This document shows positions 37,976 to 46,318 of a stretch of DNA of 54,134 bases, one piece after another. Within the stretch, counting starts at the first letter, position 1; every line of letters starts with the position of its first letter. Both the position numbers and the translations under genes were made by a program. A model generated the notes under the pieces. The model was not told the origin of the DNA. It saw nothing but the letters and a program-made list of their open reading frames with translations, and did not search any database. The stretch is from an uncultured Deferribacteraceae bacterium (lineage in GTDB: Bacteria > Chrysiogenota > Deferribacteres > Deferribacterales > Mucispirillaceae), in contig CAMRCY010000012.1 in NCBI GenBank assembly GCA_947041165.1, forward strand, positions 1 through 54,134. The letters are read 5' to 3'.

Positions 37976-38004
37976 ACTTTAATTCATTTTCTTAATCAAG
38001 TCAA
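37976..38004 (-). promoter_or_regulatory. promoter of the hom-lysC-cimA cluster
   Basis: On the minus strand TTGACT (37999-38004) and TAAAGT (37976-37981) are 17 bp apart, about 50 bp before hom. Confidence 0.6.
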
Positions 38005-38287
38005 TCACCTTAACAGTTTTTTAAACATAGTGCGATCAACATTAAATAGTATCAGAACTCTTAATCAACCCATACTTATCATATCCATTATGATACTCTT
38101 AACCACATACTTAATATATCTAACAAATATCAATAGTACGTAATATAATGAATAATATGGACTATGATTTAAATTATAACCCATTATTATTAAAAACAAA
38201 CAATTCATTATATTAACAGTAATTCAAATAATAAAAGATATATTTCTTACCTTTAAGACCTAATTAGTATTAAATTGTAATTTATAG

Positions 38288-38316
38288 TAGACTTATTTCA
38301 TCTTTTTTTCTATAAT
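38288..38316 (+). promoter_or_regulatory. promoter of the acetate transporter gene
   Basis: TAGACT (38288-38293) and TATAAT (38311-38316) are 17 bp apart, with a T-rich spacer. The leader of about 70 nt contains the hairpin at 38338-38367. Confidence 0.6.
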
Positions 38317-38337
38317 AAGATAAATGAATAAACCATT

Positions 38338-38367
38338 TCTCTACTGTTAATCAGTTTACTGTAGAGA
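38338..38367 (+). promoter_or_regulatory. leader hairpin before the acetate transporter gene
   Basis: TCTCTAC (38338-38344) and GTAGAGA (38361-38367) form a 7-bp stem ending just before a purine-rich stretch. It may stabilise the mRNA or act as an operator. Confidence 0.35.
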
Positions 38368-38392
38368 GGGGAATAAAATCAGGGGTTGAATA

Positions 38393-39013
38393 ATGAATGT
38401 TGAAGAAAGAAATGTTAGACCTATTATAGCAGATCCTACGGGGTTAGGTCTTTTTGGATTGGGAGTTGTTACCTTAGTTGCATCAAGTCAGAAACTTGGA
38501 ATTACTACAGGGGTTTCCTTCATTGTTCCTTGGGCTATTTTTCTAGGATCTATTGCACAGTTCGTTGCTTGTATTGTTGATTTCAAAAAGAACAATGTTT
38601 TTGGTGCAACAGCTTTCGGAGCATTCGCTATGTTTTGGCTAGCAGTTGGTATGAGTTGGACGATTTCAACTGGTGCTTTAGGAGCTGATTTAGCAGCAGA
38701 TGCTGATCCTCTACAATTAGGGTTTGCATTTTTAGCATATCTTATATTTGTGTTGTTTATGACTGTCGCTGCTGTTGAGACGAATAAACTATTATTCACT
38801 ATTATGATCTTTGTTGATATCTTACTCGTAGCTCTTACTTTAGGTGCATTTGGTATTGCAAAAACAGAGATGATGTTGCTTGGTGGAATAGCTGAATTGT
38901 TAGTTGCTTTATCATCATTTTATGGTTGTGCAGCAGTTGTTTTAAATAACCAATTTGGAAGAATTTTCTTACCTGTTGGTAAACCGTTTGGAATATTTAA
39001 AAAACAACCGTAA
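38393..39013 (+). CDS. acetate uptake transporter (GPR1/FUN34/YaaH family)
   Basis: The 206-residue inner-membrane protein has six hydrophobic helices. The family's N-terminal motif is visible as ADPTGLGLFGLGVVTL, with Asp where NP is usual. The segment FAMFWLAVGMSW is the conserved region around the acetate constriction. Members (SatP, AceP) carry acetate and succinate with protons. It has an AGGGG ribosome site and its own promoter and terminator. Together with pta and ackA it indicates acetate as a metabolite of importance. The weakened NPxG motif leaves some doubt about substrate. Confidence 0.88.
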   Translation: MNVEERNVRPIIADPTGLGLFGLGVVTLVASSQKLGITTGVSFIVPWAIFLGSIAQFVACIVDFKKNNVFGATAFGAFAMFWLAVGMSWTISTGALGADLAADADPLQLGFAFLAYLIFVLFMTVAAVETNKLLFTIMIFVDILLVALTLGAFGIAKTEMMLLGGIAELLVALSSFYGCAAVVLNNQFGRIFLPVGKPFGIFKKQP

Positions 39014-39069
39014 TTAATAATCAATAAACAATAATTAATAAATAATAAATAATAGTTAATTGTTATAAC

Positions 39070-39108
39070 AAGCTTGTCATAGGTGAACCTTATGGCAAGT
39101 TTTTTTTT
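39070..39108 (+). terminator. intrinsic terminator after the acetate transporter gene
   Basis: CTTGTCATAGG and CCTTATGGCAAG pair over 10-11 bp around a TGAA loop and are followed by nine T. It lies about 60 bp after the stop codon. Confidence 0.9.
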
Positions 39109-39152
39109 ATTAATTTATTAAAGATTAGCATTATTATTGAAGATTGGCATTA

Positions 39153-41153
39153 TCAATGTAAATCTTTACTCTCTTCAAACTCTAATGCAAATTTTGTGAT
39201 ATTAACCTGCTTGCCTGTTATAATCAATTCATCTCTATCTGCTATATAGAACGATGATCCTGGTGATACCAGTAACTTCCCTTCCCTGCGTACAGCTATT
39301 ATATTAACTGAAAATCTATATCTTGCATCGATATCTCTTAACGACTTATCTGATAACGATGATGCAACAGGAACAAAGATACTACCAACATTAACGCCAG
39401 CTAAACCTAAACTCTTATCTGCTTGATCTCTTTTTGATCTATATTTGATATTTCTTTTCACATCTATATTACGGATCTCTTTCTCAATATCTTCAAAACC
39501 ATCTGATGGTAGATAGTAAAGATTTAAAACATTGCTAAGTAATGAGATAGTTGTTTCAATTTCATCAACCACAACCTCTTTCGCACCTAACGCTTTAAAC
39601 TCTGTTGATGTTGATAGATATCTTGATCTAACGATCATTGGGATTGATGGATATAAACGATTGATAACTTCTACTATATGTTTTGTGTTACTATTATCTG
39701 CATATGACATAACAACTGCACGAGCATATTTTAAACGTGCATGTGCTAAAACTACTTCATCTGACGCATCGCCATATATGATAGGCGTGCCTTTTGCATT
39801 CTCTTCTCTAACTGTTGATGGGTTCATCTCTATAATAATATATTTGATATCAAATTTGTCTGCAACTTTTGCTATATTTTTACCTGCTAAGCCGTACCCA
39901 ACTATAACGATATGATCCTTAACAGCTGGAAGACGTTTACCCGCTTTATAAAAATAACCGTTCTTAATTCTTGACGGAATAGGAAGCTTGTTAACCAAAT
40001 TAGATAACTTATCACCATACTGAATAATAAATGGAGTAGCACCCATAGTTAAAACCGAAATCGCTATAAACTTAGATAAATCAAGTTCACTCAATAATCC
40101 AACCGTTACCCCTACTGATGATAATATAAATGAAAACTCTCCAACCTGTGCTAATGAAAACCCTGCCCTTGCAGACATTTTTGTCGGATAGCCAACTAAA
40201 TTCATCGATAAAGCTGCAATTCCACCTTTTACCAATATAATCAAAATCGCCATGCCAAATATATACACAGGCTCTGCAATAAACACATCGAGATTTATTA
40301 ATAAGCCAATAGACACAAAGAAAAAGCCCGTAAACACATCTTTAAAAGGTATTACGTTTCCTAATGCTTGATATCCATACCCTGTCTCTGACACAACCAT
40401 TCCTGCCAAAAATGCACCTAATGCTAAAGATAGACCTGCTTTATTTGTTATAAATGCAACTGTCATACATATTAGAACTATCGATATTAAAAATAACTCT
40501 CTACTTTTTGTTTTTGTTACTTGTGAAAGGATCGGTGGTACAAGAAACCTTGCAACAACAAATAATAGAACGATAATTACAATCGCTTTAACGAACGTAA
40601 ATAATATCTGTACTGCCGATGTTTCAGCCTCAGCTGCAAGCATAGGAGCTATTAACATCATCGGAACTATTATTATATCTTGAAATATAAGTATCGCAGT
40701 TGATGCTCTACCTGGAGGTGACTCAAGCTCTGATCTTTCAACCAATAGTTTCAATACTATAGCTGTTGATGATAATGCGATTAACATACCCATAAATACT
40801 GCACGGTTAAATGTTTGTCCCGTAAATATATAGAATAATGTAAAGAATATTATTGTTATTAAAACTTGAAGCGAACCTGCACCGATCGCTAATCGTTTAA
40901 GTGATATTAGTTGTTGAAGTGAAAACTCTAACCCTATTGTAAATAAAAGTAGAACCACTCCTATCTCTGCAAGGGTATCAACAGAACTTACTCCTGTTAT
41001 TAATGAAAATCCGTTTGGACCTACTAGTAGTCCTGTTATTAAATACCCTATTATCCCTGGTATCTTTAGCCTTGAACATAAAAGAAGTGAAGCCGTTGCA
41101 AAGAAAAATATAACAGTTATATCTTGAAGCACCAAGATATTGACATCGTGCAT
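39153..41153 (-). CDS. CPA2-family monovalent cation/proton antiporter with TrkA domains
   Basis: The 666-residue protein has about 12 membrane helices (residues 1-385). These contain LLLFTIGLEFSL, ALSSTAIVLKLL and GLSLALGAFLAGMVVSETGY, all typical of KefB/KefC/YbaL transporters. A TrkA-N nucleotide-binding domain follows (about 410-530, HIVIVGYGLAGKNIAKVADKF), then a TrkA-C domain (about 580-660, VPVASSLSDKSLRDIDARY). It probably exchanges K+ or Na+ for protons under nucleotide control. A GGGGT ribosome site precedes the ATG. Its promoter has an overlapping palindrome. The exact ion is unknown. Confidence 0.9.
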   Translation of the reverse strand: MHDVNILVLQDITVIFFFATASLLLCSRLKIPGIIGYLITGLLVGPNGFSLITGVSSVDTLAEIGVVLLLFTIGLEFSLQQLISLKRLAIGAGSLQVLITIIFFTLFYIFTGQTFNRAVFMGMLIALSSTAIVLKLLVERSELESPPGRASTAILIFQDIIIVPMMLIAPMLAAEAETSAVQILFTFVKAIVIIVLLFVVARFLVPPILSQVTKTKSRELFLISIVLICMTVAFITNKAGLSLALGAFLAGMVVSETGYGYQALGNVIPFKDVFTGFFFVSIGLLINLDVFIAEPVYIFGMAILIILVKGGIAALSMNLVGYPTKMSARAGFSLAQVGEFSFILSSVGVTVGLLSELDLSKFIAISVLTMGATPFIIQYGDKLSNLVNKLPIPSRIKNGYFYKAGKRLPAVKDHIVIVGYGLAGKNIAKVADKFDIKYIIIEMNPSTVREENAKGTPIIYGDASDEVVLAHARLKYARAVVMSYADNSNTKHIVEVINRLYPSIPMIVRSRYLSTSTEFKALGAKEVVVDEIETTISLLSNVLNLYYLPSDGFEDIEKEIRNIDVKRNIKYRSKRDQADKSLGLAGVNVGSIFVPVASSLSDKSLRDIDARYRFSVNIIAVRREGKLLVSPGSSFYIADRDELIITGKQVNITKFALEFEESKDLH

Positions 41154-41190
41154 ATATGTACCCCAATTAAATAATTAATAACATAATTAA

Positions 41191-41219
41191 AAAATAGTCT
41201 AGTTGACAAGAAATGTCAA
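41191..41219 (-). promoter_or_regulatory. promoter of the antiporter gene with overlapping palindrome
   Basis: On the minus strand TTGACA (41214-41219) and TATTTT (41191-41196) are 17 bp apart. The -35 box is one arm of TTGACAagaaaTGTCAA (41203-41219), so a bound dimeric regulator would cover the promoter. The TetR gene next to it is an obvious candidate, but this is only inference. Confidence 0.5.
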
Positions 41220-41532
41220 TAGTCGCACATAAACAAGTGTGTTGACTTATATATATAACTTTAACATTTTGTTGTAAGATTAGTGATAATAAAAGGATTT
41301 AATGTGAAAGATGTTTTATAAATGAGAAAATAGAAACCGTAATATAATAATATAAAACTCAAAATATCTAAAACTAACTTATTATATAAAAACTAAAAAT
41401 TGACGTAGTAGACTACTATACGATCTATAAAGCAGTTAGTTAATTAATTAAAACTCATTAATTATTTGCGTATTAATAATTTTGATATAGATATAAAAAC
41501 AGTTACTGAAAAAAAGAAAATAAAGACAGACA
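41220..41532. other. gene-free stretch between the antiporter and TetR genes
   Basis: Roughly 310 AT-rich bases without a credible gene. A near-palindrome TAGTAGACTACTA lies at 41406-41418, just past the 3' end of tetR. I see no T-run terminator. Confidence 0.5.
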
Positions 41533-42138
41533 CTAATTGTTTGTAAAGTTTAAACCTTTGATAAAAATATCTATATGATAATGCAGAAGCTCTTCTACTT
41601 CCTTTATCGGAAGTTTTAGCACGATAAATGCAAAATATAATGTTGAATGAAGAAGCATTACTAAGCGTTTGTATAATTGCTCAAGATCTACACCTGCTGG
41701 GATCTCTCCATTATCTTGAAATTGTTGAAAAAGACTGCTATTAAATTTTAAAACAAATTCTCTCCTATCTTTACTAATCAACAAATACTCGTTATTGTTA
41801 TCATTAGGGATCAACATAAAAAAAGTTAAAAAATTATTCATATTTTTTTCATACATTCCTGCTAATATATGCGCTGCATGATGAATCTCTTCTGAAAAAG
41901 ATTGCTTATGTTCAGCTACATCTAATACGGCGTAAAACTCTTCTCTTATAGATTCCATAGCTGCGATTAATAAACCTTTTTTACCACCAAAATAACGAGT
42001 TATAAGGGACTCATTTAGACCAGCAACCACTGCTATATTCTTGTAAGTTGCTCTCTCATAACCATGTTTAGCAAAAACAACTATAGCCGCACTAATTAAC
42101 AACTCTTTACTTTTTGCCTTATCTCTTTTTTTAAACAT
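41533..42138 (-). CDS. TetR/AcrR-family transcriptional regulator
   Basis: The start is placed at the ATG at 42138 (MFKKRDKAKSKELLISAA), about 11 bases after AGGAG. Longer frames reach 42225 but have no ribosome site and add residues not typical of the family. The 201-residue protein has a TetR helix-turn-helix (residues about 14-58: LLISAAIVVFAKHGYERATYKNIAVVAGLNESLITRYF). A helical ligand-binding domain without a recognisable subfamily follows. An inverted repeat at 42224-42261 upstream is a candidate autoregulatory operator. Targets are unknown; the antiporter gene is its downstream neighbour. Confidence 0.88.
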   Translation of the reverse strand: MFKKRDKAKSKELLISAAIVVFAKHGYERATYKNIAVVAGLNESLITRYFGGKKGLLIAAMESIREEFYAVLDVAEHKQSFSEEIHHAAHILAGMYEKNMNNFLTFFMLIPNDNNNEYLLISKDRREFVLKFNSSLFQQFQDNGEIPAGVDLEQLYKRLVMLLHSTLYFAFIVLKLPIKEVEELLHYHIDIFIKGLNFTNN

Positions 42139-42223
42139 TCTTAATTTCTCTCCTATTTCATACAACATCTTAGTAATAAGAAACAATCTTGCTTTACAGT
42201 AATAATTAAGAGTATACATTATC

Positions 42224-42261
42224 AACTATACAAACAAAGACATATTAATTTGTTTATAGTT
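42224..42261. promoter_or_regulatory. long inverted repeat upstream of tetR, candidate operator
   Basis: AACTATACAAACAAA (42224-42238) pairs with TTTGTTTATAGTT (42249-42261) apart from a two-base bulge, with about 10 bp between the arms. A related half site, TTTGTATAGT, recurs near 42376. The rest of the 42139-42508 gap has no gene. Confidence 0.45.
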
Positions 42262-42508
42262 CTATGCAATATATAAACTATGATATAAGCATAACCTATA
42301 AGTTATAAAAAAAAAAGTATCATTATCTCTATAATAATCTTTAATTAATAACATTATATTACGATAATTGTTTATTTGTATAGTAGTTTCTTATTGATAA
42401 AAAAATGATGATAATAAAAATAGCCAAACCACTATTTATTATGATATAATATATCTATCCTATTAGATAACTGACTTAAATATAATACGGATAAGGATGG
42501 ATAATTTT

Positions 42509-42730
42509 ATGGCAGAAATCAAATATGAAATCGTTGAAAAACTTGGTCTATTAGCAGAAACTCCAAAAGGCTGGAATAAAGAACTTAACTTTGTTAAATG
42601 GAACGATTATGATCCTAAGTATGATATTCGTGAATGGTCTCCTGATGGAACTAAGATGGGTAAAGGTGTCACTCTTACTAAAGAAGAGATTATCGCGTTA
42701 AAAGATATCTTAAACAAACTTGAGTTATAG
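42509..42730 (+). CDS. PC4-like single-stranded-DNA-binding protein (YdbC family)
   Basis: Started at the ATG at 42509, eight bases after AAGGATGG (an ATG at 42497 overlaps that site), the protein is 73 residues. The pattern MAEIKYEIVEKLGLLAETPKGWNKELNFVKWNDYDPKYDIREWSP and GKGVTLTKEEIIALKDIL matches YdbC, a bacterial member of the transcriptional coactivator p15 (PC4) fold. The family binds single-stranded DNA as a dimer. Its cellular role is unknown. Confidence 0.85.
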   Translation: MAEIKYEIVEKLGLLAETPKGWNKELNFVKWNDYDPKYDIREWSPDGTKMGKGVTLTKEEIIALKDILNKLEL

Positions 42731-42783
42731 ATAAAAAACTACTACTCAAAAATATTGTTTATATTATTTTATAGAGGATATTT

Positions 42784-43413
42784 ATGAATAAAGATAAAAA
42801 CATCTTAACGAGAGAGAAAGAAAGTGCTGAATGTCCGCACTGCAATACTCTTTGTCACTGGGACTGGCTTGAGTTTGGTGGAGATTATCTATCTTATCAA
42901 TTTCATGATAACGATTACGCTAAAATACTATTTGCACAATGTAAAAACTGCGAACAAGATGTTCTGTTTTATAAAGATATATTAATCTTTCCTCTTGCTA
43001 AAAAAGAGAAAGTTAATACTGATAGTTTTAAAAAATATCCCAATGCATTAAAGTTACTTAATGAGGCTTTTTCAATTGCAGAACTCTCTCCTCACTCAGC
43101 ATTAGCTCTTGCTAAAATGTGTTTAGAAACACTTATTAAAGAAATTTTGAGAGAGAATAGAATAAGAGTGAGTACATACCTTGAAAATGTTAACGCACTC
43201 GTTGATGAAAATATTGTCGATGAAAATATTAAAAACCTCGTAACTGATGTTCGGATTATCGGAAATCAAGGTGCTCCTGTTTTTGATATAATAGATATAA
43301 CTACACCTGTATTAAGTGAAGATGTTCTCATTGTGCTGAAAATCGCAACCCATATCACTAAAACTATCACCGAACACGAAAAACTTAAAAACGATCTTAT
43401 AAGTAAGATGTGA
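42784..43413 (+). CDS. DUF4145-domain protein with N-terminal zinc ribbon
   Basis: The 209-residue protein has two CxxC pairs (Cys17/Cys20 in ECPHC and Cys53/Cys56 in QCKNC) forming a zinc ribbon. A helical DUF4145 domain follows (about 70-200, SPHSALALAKMCLETLIKEIL and VRIIGNQGAPV). DUF4145 domains are found in some restriction-associated proteins, but no restriction or modification gene is seen here. It is 53 bp after the YdbC-like gene on the same strand. Confidence 0.8.
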   Translation: MNKDKNILTREKESAECPHCNTLCHWDWLEFGGDYLSYQFHDNDYAKILFAQCKNCEQDVLFYKDILIFPLAKKEKVNTDSFKKYPNALKLLNEAFSIAELSPHSALALAKMCLETLIKEILRENRIRVSTYLENVNALVDENIVDENIKNLVTDVRIIGNQGAPVFDIIDITTPVLSEDVLIVLKIATHITKTITEHEKLKNDLISKM

Positions 43414-43677
43414 TGCATTCTGCGTAATATAACAACAAATTGTAACAGTGTAGTAATCCCGACTATATAATATCTAAGATTTTCTACAACTATTAACGAT
43501 ATGACCTGCTCTTAATATATCTAATTGTAACATCAACTAATCAGTTATCTATTGATTAATCTTAACAATGTAATATATTTAATATATGTAATTTTAAGAA
43601 CTTTTAATCGTTATTTTTGTCTAAGTTCTAATAATTTAGTAGTGAAAAGTTATATATATACAGGTAGGTAATATTAT

Positions 43678-44892
43678 ATGTTTATAAAAATGAGAAGCAT
43701 TTTAAACATTTTTTTAATTTTAATGATTGTTGGGTTGTTTTCAGCTTGCTCAAATGATTCGGTTATACCTCCAACTGGCGACGGTGGCACTGGTGGCGAT
43801 ACTGGTGGCGACGGCGGTGATACTGGCGGTGGTGACGGTGGTGGCGACGGCGGTGGTGATGGTGGTGATGGTGTAATTGGCGAGATTTTCAAACCGTTTA
43901 ACAATGATCTATATTTTGGAAGAACTAAGTTGACTGATGAAAATGAACTAAAAGTATACGATCTGACACTTAAAACTATGTTAGATAATTACACTACGTT
44001 AGTTGGCGATCAAGGTGCAACTTTTCCAGTTGAAAATAGTATCAAAATTGATCTTAAAGGAAACAATATAAAAGGTATTAAAAATAAAGAACAACTTAAT
44101 AAAATAGTGTCATTTCTTGAAAGTGATGAACCTAGATTATTTCATATAAGTAAAACTATCCCTATGTCGATCTCTAACATATTTCAGTGGGATAATTTGA
44201 ATAAACCGTTTGGTAAAGATAGTGATGGCAATATTACTGAGTTTTATGTTCGTATTTATGATGAATATAGTGATTATAAAAAATATTCTACAGATATGAA
44301 TAAAATGGAGATTAGAGTTAAAACAATTTTAAAATCTATGGGAGATATCTCTACTAAAACTAAACCTCAAATTGTAAACATAATTCATGAAAAACATCAT
44401 GAACAAGTTACTATCGGTTTCACAGGTGGTGTTCCTAGTTCTGATATTAGAGGTGCTTTTCTAAATCCTAACTCACAGGGACATTATGTTGTTACTGTTG
44501 ATGGACACTCTCATACGCTCCTATATCTTCTGCAACGCTTAAATACTAAAGCTATTTATATAACTGGTACGTATCAAATTGATAACCAGGATACGGGTGC
44601 TACAGAAAAACATCTTCATTCATGGAATAAAGTAGATGTTGGGGACGGTAAATGGTATAATATGGATCCTGCATCTGATGATGATTTACAAGTAGACCTA
44701 CCTACAACTGGAGCTCCTGGACCTGGTGGACCTGGATCTAAAAATTTCTTCTTAAAATCTGATGCAGATTATCAAGCGAGATATATCGGTGTAAATAAAA
44801 ATGAAACCGATCAATCTATCGGATATTTATTGCATGGAGTTTCGATACCTGCAACACCAGTAAGTAGTTTAGATCCTGTAGAGTATCAATAA
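43678..44892 (+). CDS. transglutaminase-fold lipoprotein 1, catalytic Cys lost
   Basis: The 404-residue protein starts with a lipoprotein signal (SILNIFLILMIVGLFSAC). A tether of Gly/Asp/Thr (about residues 31-65) follows, then the mature domain starting IFKPFNNDLYFGR. Compared with its two downstream paralogs, it has Val274 where they have the catalytic Cys. His314 (HSWNKVD) and Asp330 (YNMDPASDD) of the Cys-His-Asp triad remain. The nearby DGYSRS of the paralogs reads DGHSHT. It should therefore be inactive as an enzyme and may act as a binding or regulatory partner. It is the first of three tandem copies. Confidence 0.8.
   Translation: MFIKMRSILNIFLILMIVGLFSACSNDSVIPPTGDGGTGGDTGGDGGDTGGGDGGGDGGGDGGDGVIGEIFKPFNNDLYFGRTKLTDENELKVYDLTLKTMLDNYTTLVGDQGATFPVENSIKIDLKGNNIKGIKNKEQLNKIVSFLESDEPRLFHISKTIPMSISNIFQWDNLNKPFGKDSDGNITEFYVRIYDEYSDYKKYSTDMNKMEIRVKTILKSMGDISTKTKPQIVNIIHEKHHEQVTIGFTGGVPSSDIRGAFLNPNSQGHYVVTVDGHSHTLLYLLQRLNTKAIYITGTYQIDNQDTGATEKHLHSWNKVDVGDGKWYNMDPASDDDLQVDLPTTGAPGPGGPGSKNFFLKSDADYQARYIGVNKNETDQSIGYLLHGVSIPATPVSSLDPVEYQ
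43768..43878 (+). repeat. Gly/Asp coding repeat, lipoprotein 1 tether
   Basis: A run of GGTGGC/GGCGAC-type hexamers and nonamers encodes about 35 residues rich in GGD and GGT. Copy number differs from those in the two paralogs. Confidence 0.85.
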
Positions 44893-44904
44893 GTTTTACG
44901 GCAT

Positions 44905-44924
44905 ACAAACAAAGTTTTGTTTGT
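44905..44924. repeat. near-perfect 20-bp palindrome between lipoprotein genes 1 and 2
   Basis: ACAAACAAAG is followed by TTTTGTTTGT, a 9-bp stem with a two-base loop, about 13 bp after the stop codon of the first lipoprotein gene. It could be an RNA hairpin or protein site; no T run follows. Confidence 0.5.
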
Positions 44925-44967
44925 GGTTAGTTTGTGAAAAGTAAGTAGTAATAAAAGTGAGTAAGTT

Positions 44968-46161
44968 ATGTTTATTGAAAAAAGAAGTATTTTAAACATT
45001 TTAATAGTTTTGATGACAGCATGGTTGGTTTCAGCTTGTGCCGATGGATCATCTTTTGTGCCAAAGAAAGATAATGGTTCTAATGAGAATATAGATCCTG
45101 ACGGTGACACTGGCGGTGGCGATACTGGCGGTGGTGATACTGGTGGCGGTGGTGATACTGGCGGTGGCGACGGTGGAACTGGCGGTGAAGGTGGAGATGT
45201 TGTAATTGGCGAGATTTTCAAACCATTCAGCAATGATCTATATTTTGGAAGAGCTCACTTAAACGCTCATGAACAGAAAACATACGATCTAGTATTAAAA
45301 AACACGATGACTAATTACACAGAGCGACTTTCAATATATCTTGATGATGATGGATATGAAGTTGAAGGAAGAATAAAAATTGATCTTGCTAAAAACAATA
45401 TATTAAATATTAAAACTTCTGAGAACATCAATAAAATTATAGCGTTTGCTACAGATGATGAACCTAGGTTATTTCATATAAGAACTTCTGCTAGATCTTC
45501 TGCAACGGGAGATGCGACTGTTTCGTATCTTAAAGACACTAACGGAAATATCAAAGAGTTTTATATTCGTATAGGTATGAGATATGAAAAATATTCAACA
45601 TACGCAGATGAAATGAATACGATGGAGATTAGAGTTAATAATATTCTAACAGCTGTTGGTGATACATCTAAAATGAGTAAAGCTCAAGTCGTTAGAAAAC
45701 TTCAAGAAGAATATCTTGCAACTGTGTCGTATGGACAGAAAGGTTCTCCCTCAGATATGCGTGGATCGTTCTTAAAACCTGCTGATACTTACTACGGCTA
45801 CTATAAAGTTTTATGCGAAGGTTATTCTCGTTCAATGTTGTATCTTCTTCAACGTTTAGGATTTAAAGCTATCTATATTAATGGCTCAGCTTTTGATGGT
45901 GAAAAAAAACTTCTACACGCTTGGAACAAAGTAGATATTGATGGGAAGTGGTATAATCTTGATTCTACTTGGGATGATGATAAACCTGGAAATTCTACTG
46001 CTTCATTTAAATATGATTTCTTGAAATCAGATGTAGATTTTTCAACAAAACATCCAGAACCTCAAAAAGATCAAGATGGAGCAAACACTGGATACTTGAT
46101 GTTTGATGTTAATCTTCCTGCTTCAGCTTCTAAAAGTTTAACTCCTGCAGAATATGAATAG
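44968..46161 (+). CDS. transglutaminase-fold lipoprotein 2
   Basis: The 397-residue paralog starts at MFIEKRSILNILIVLMTAWL and has the lipobox LVSAC. A Gly/Asp/Thr tether (about 43-75) comes next, followed by the mature domain beginning IFKPFSNDLYFGR. The catalytic triad is intact: Cys283 (LCEGYSRSM), His317 (LHAWNKVD) and Asp332 (YNLDSTWDD). This is the transglutaminase-like cysteine protease/peptidase pattern also seen in bacterial secreted proteins that cleave or cross-link peptides. It would sit on the outer face of a membrane. The substrate is unknown. Confidence 0.85.
   Translation: MFIEKRSILNILIVLMTAWLVSACADGSSFVPKKDNGSNENIDPDGDTGGGDTGGGDTGGGGDTGGGDGGTGGEGGDVVIGEIFKPFSNDLYFGRAHLNAHEQKTYDLVLKNTMTNYTERLSIYLDDDGYEVEGRIKIDLAKNNILNIKTSENINKIIAFATDDEPRLFHIRTSARSSATGDATVSYLKDTNGNIKEFYIRIGMRYEKYSTYADEMNTMEIRVNNILTAVGDTSKMSKAQVVRKLQEEYLATVSYGQKGSPSDMRGSFLKPADTYYGYYKVLCEGYSRSMLYLLQRLGFKAIYINGSAFDGEKKLLHAWNKVDIDGKWYNLDSTWDDDKPGNSTASFKYDFLKSDVDFSTKHPEPQKDQDGANTGYLMFDVNLPASASKSLTPAEYE
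45100..45203 (+). repeat. Gly/Asp coding repeat, lipoprotein 2 tether
   Basis: Units such as GGCGGTGGCGATACT (GGGDT) repeat about five times in frame, then degenerate. Confidence 0.85.
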
Positions 46162-46318
46162 TGTTATGGTTTTTTAGTTTTATTTTGATTGTTATAATTT
46201 TATAATTACGTTTTTATAGAACCATGTTTATGGTTACAGTTAATGTAGTTACGAGTAATATAAATCCATTTTATGGTTAGTTTCTAGAATAAGCAATAGT
46301 TCCAACAGTAGGTAGTTT

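Larger units (their letters stand above)
37925..38392. other. gene-free divergent region between hom and the acetate transporter
   Basis: The 468-bp region has no open frame of note. It carries promoters at both ends (37976-38004 minus, 38288-38316 plus) and a 7-bp hairpin before the transporter. The middle, about 38010-38280, is AT-rich and I see nothing distinctive in it. Confidence 0.6.

Noticed and set aside
41154-41532. Small plus-strand gene starting near 41303
   Set aside because: The frame closes after a few codons, although a promoter-like TTGACT precedes it.
43674-43904. Proline-rich minus-strand frame opposite the first lipoprotein
   Set aside because: It mirrors the Gly-rich tether codons on the plus strand; the same kind of shadow occurs opposite the second and third lipoproteins.
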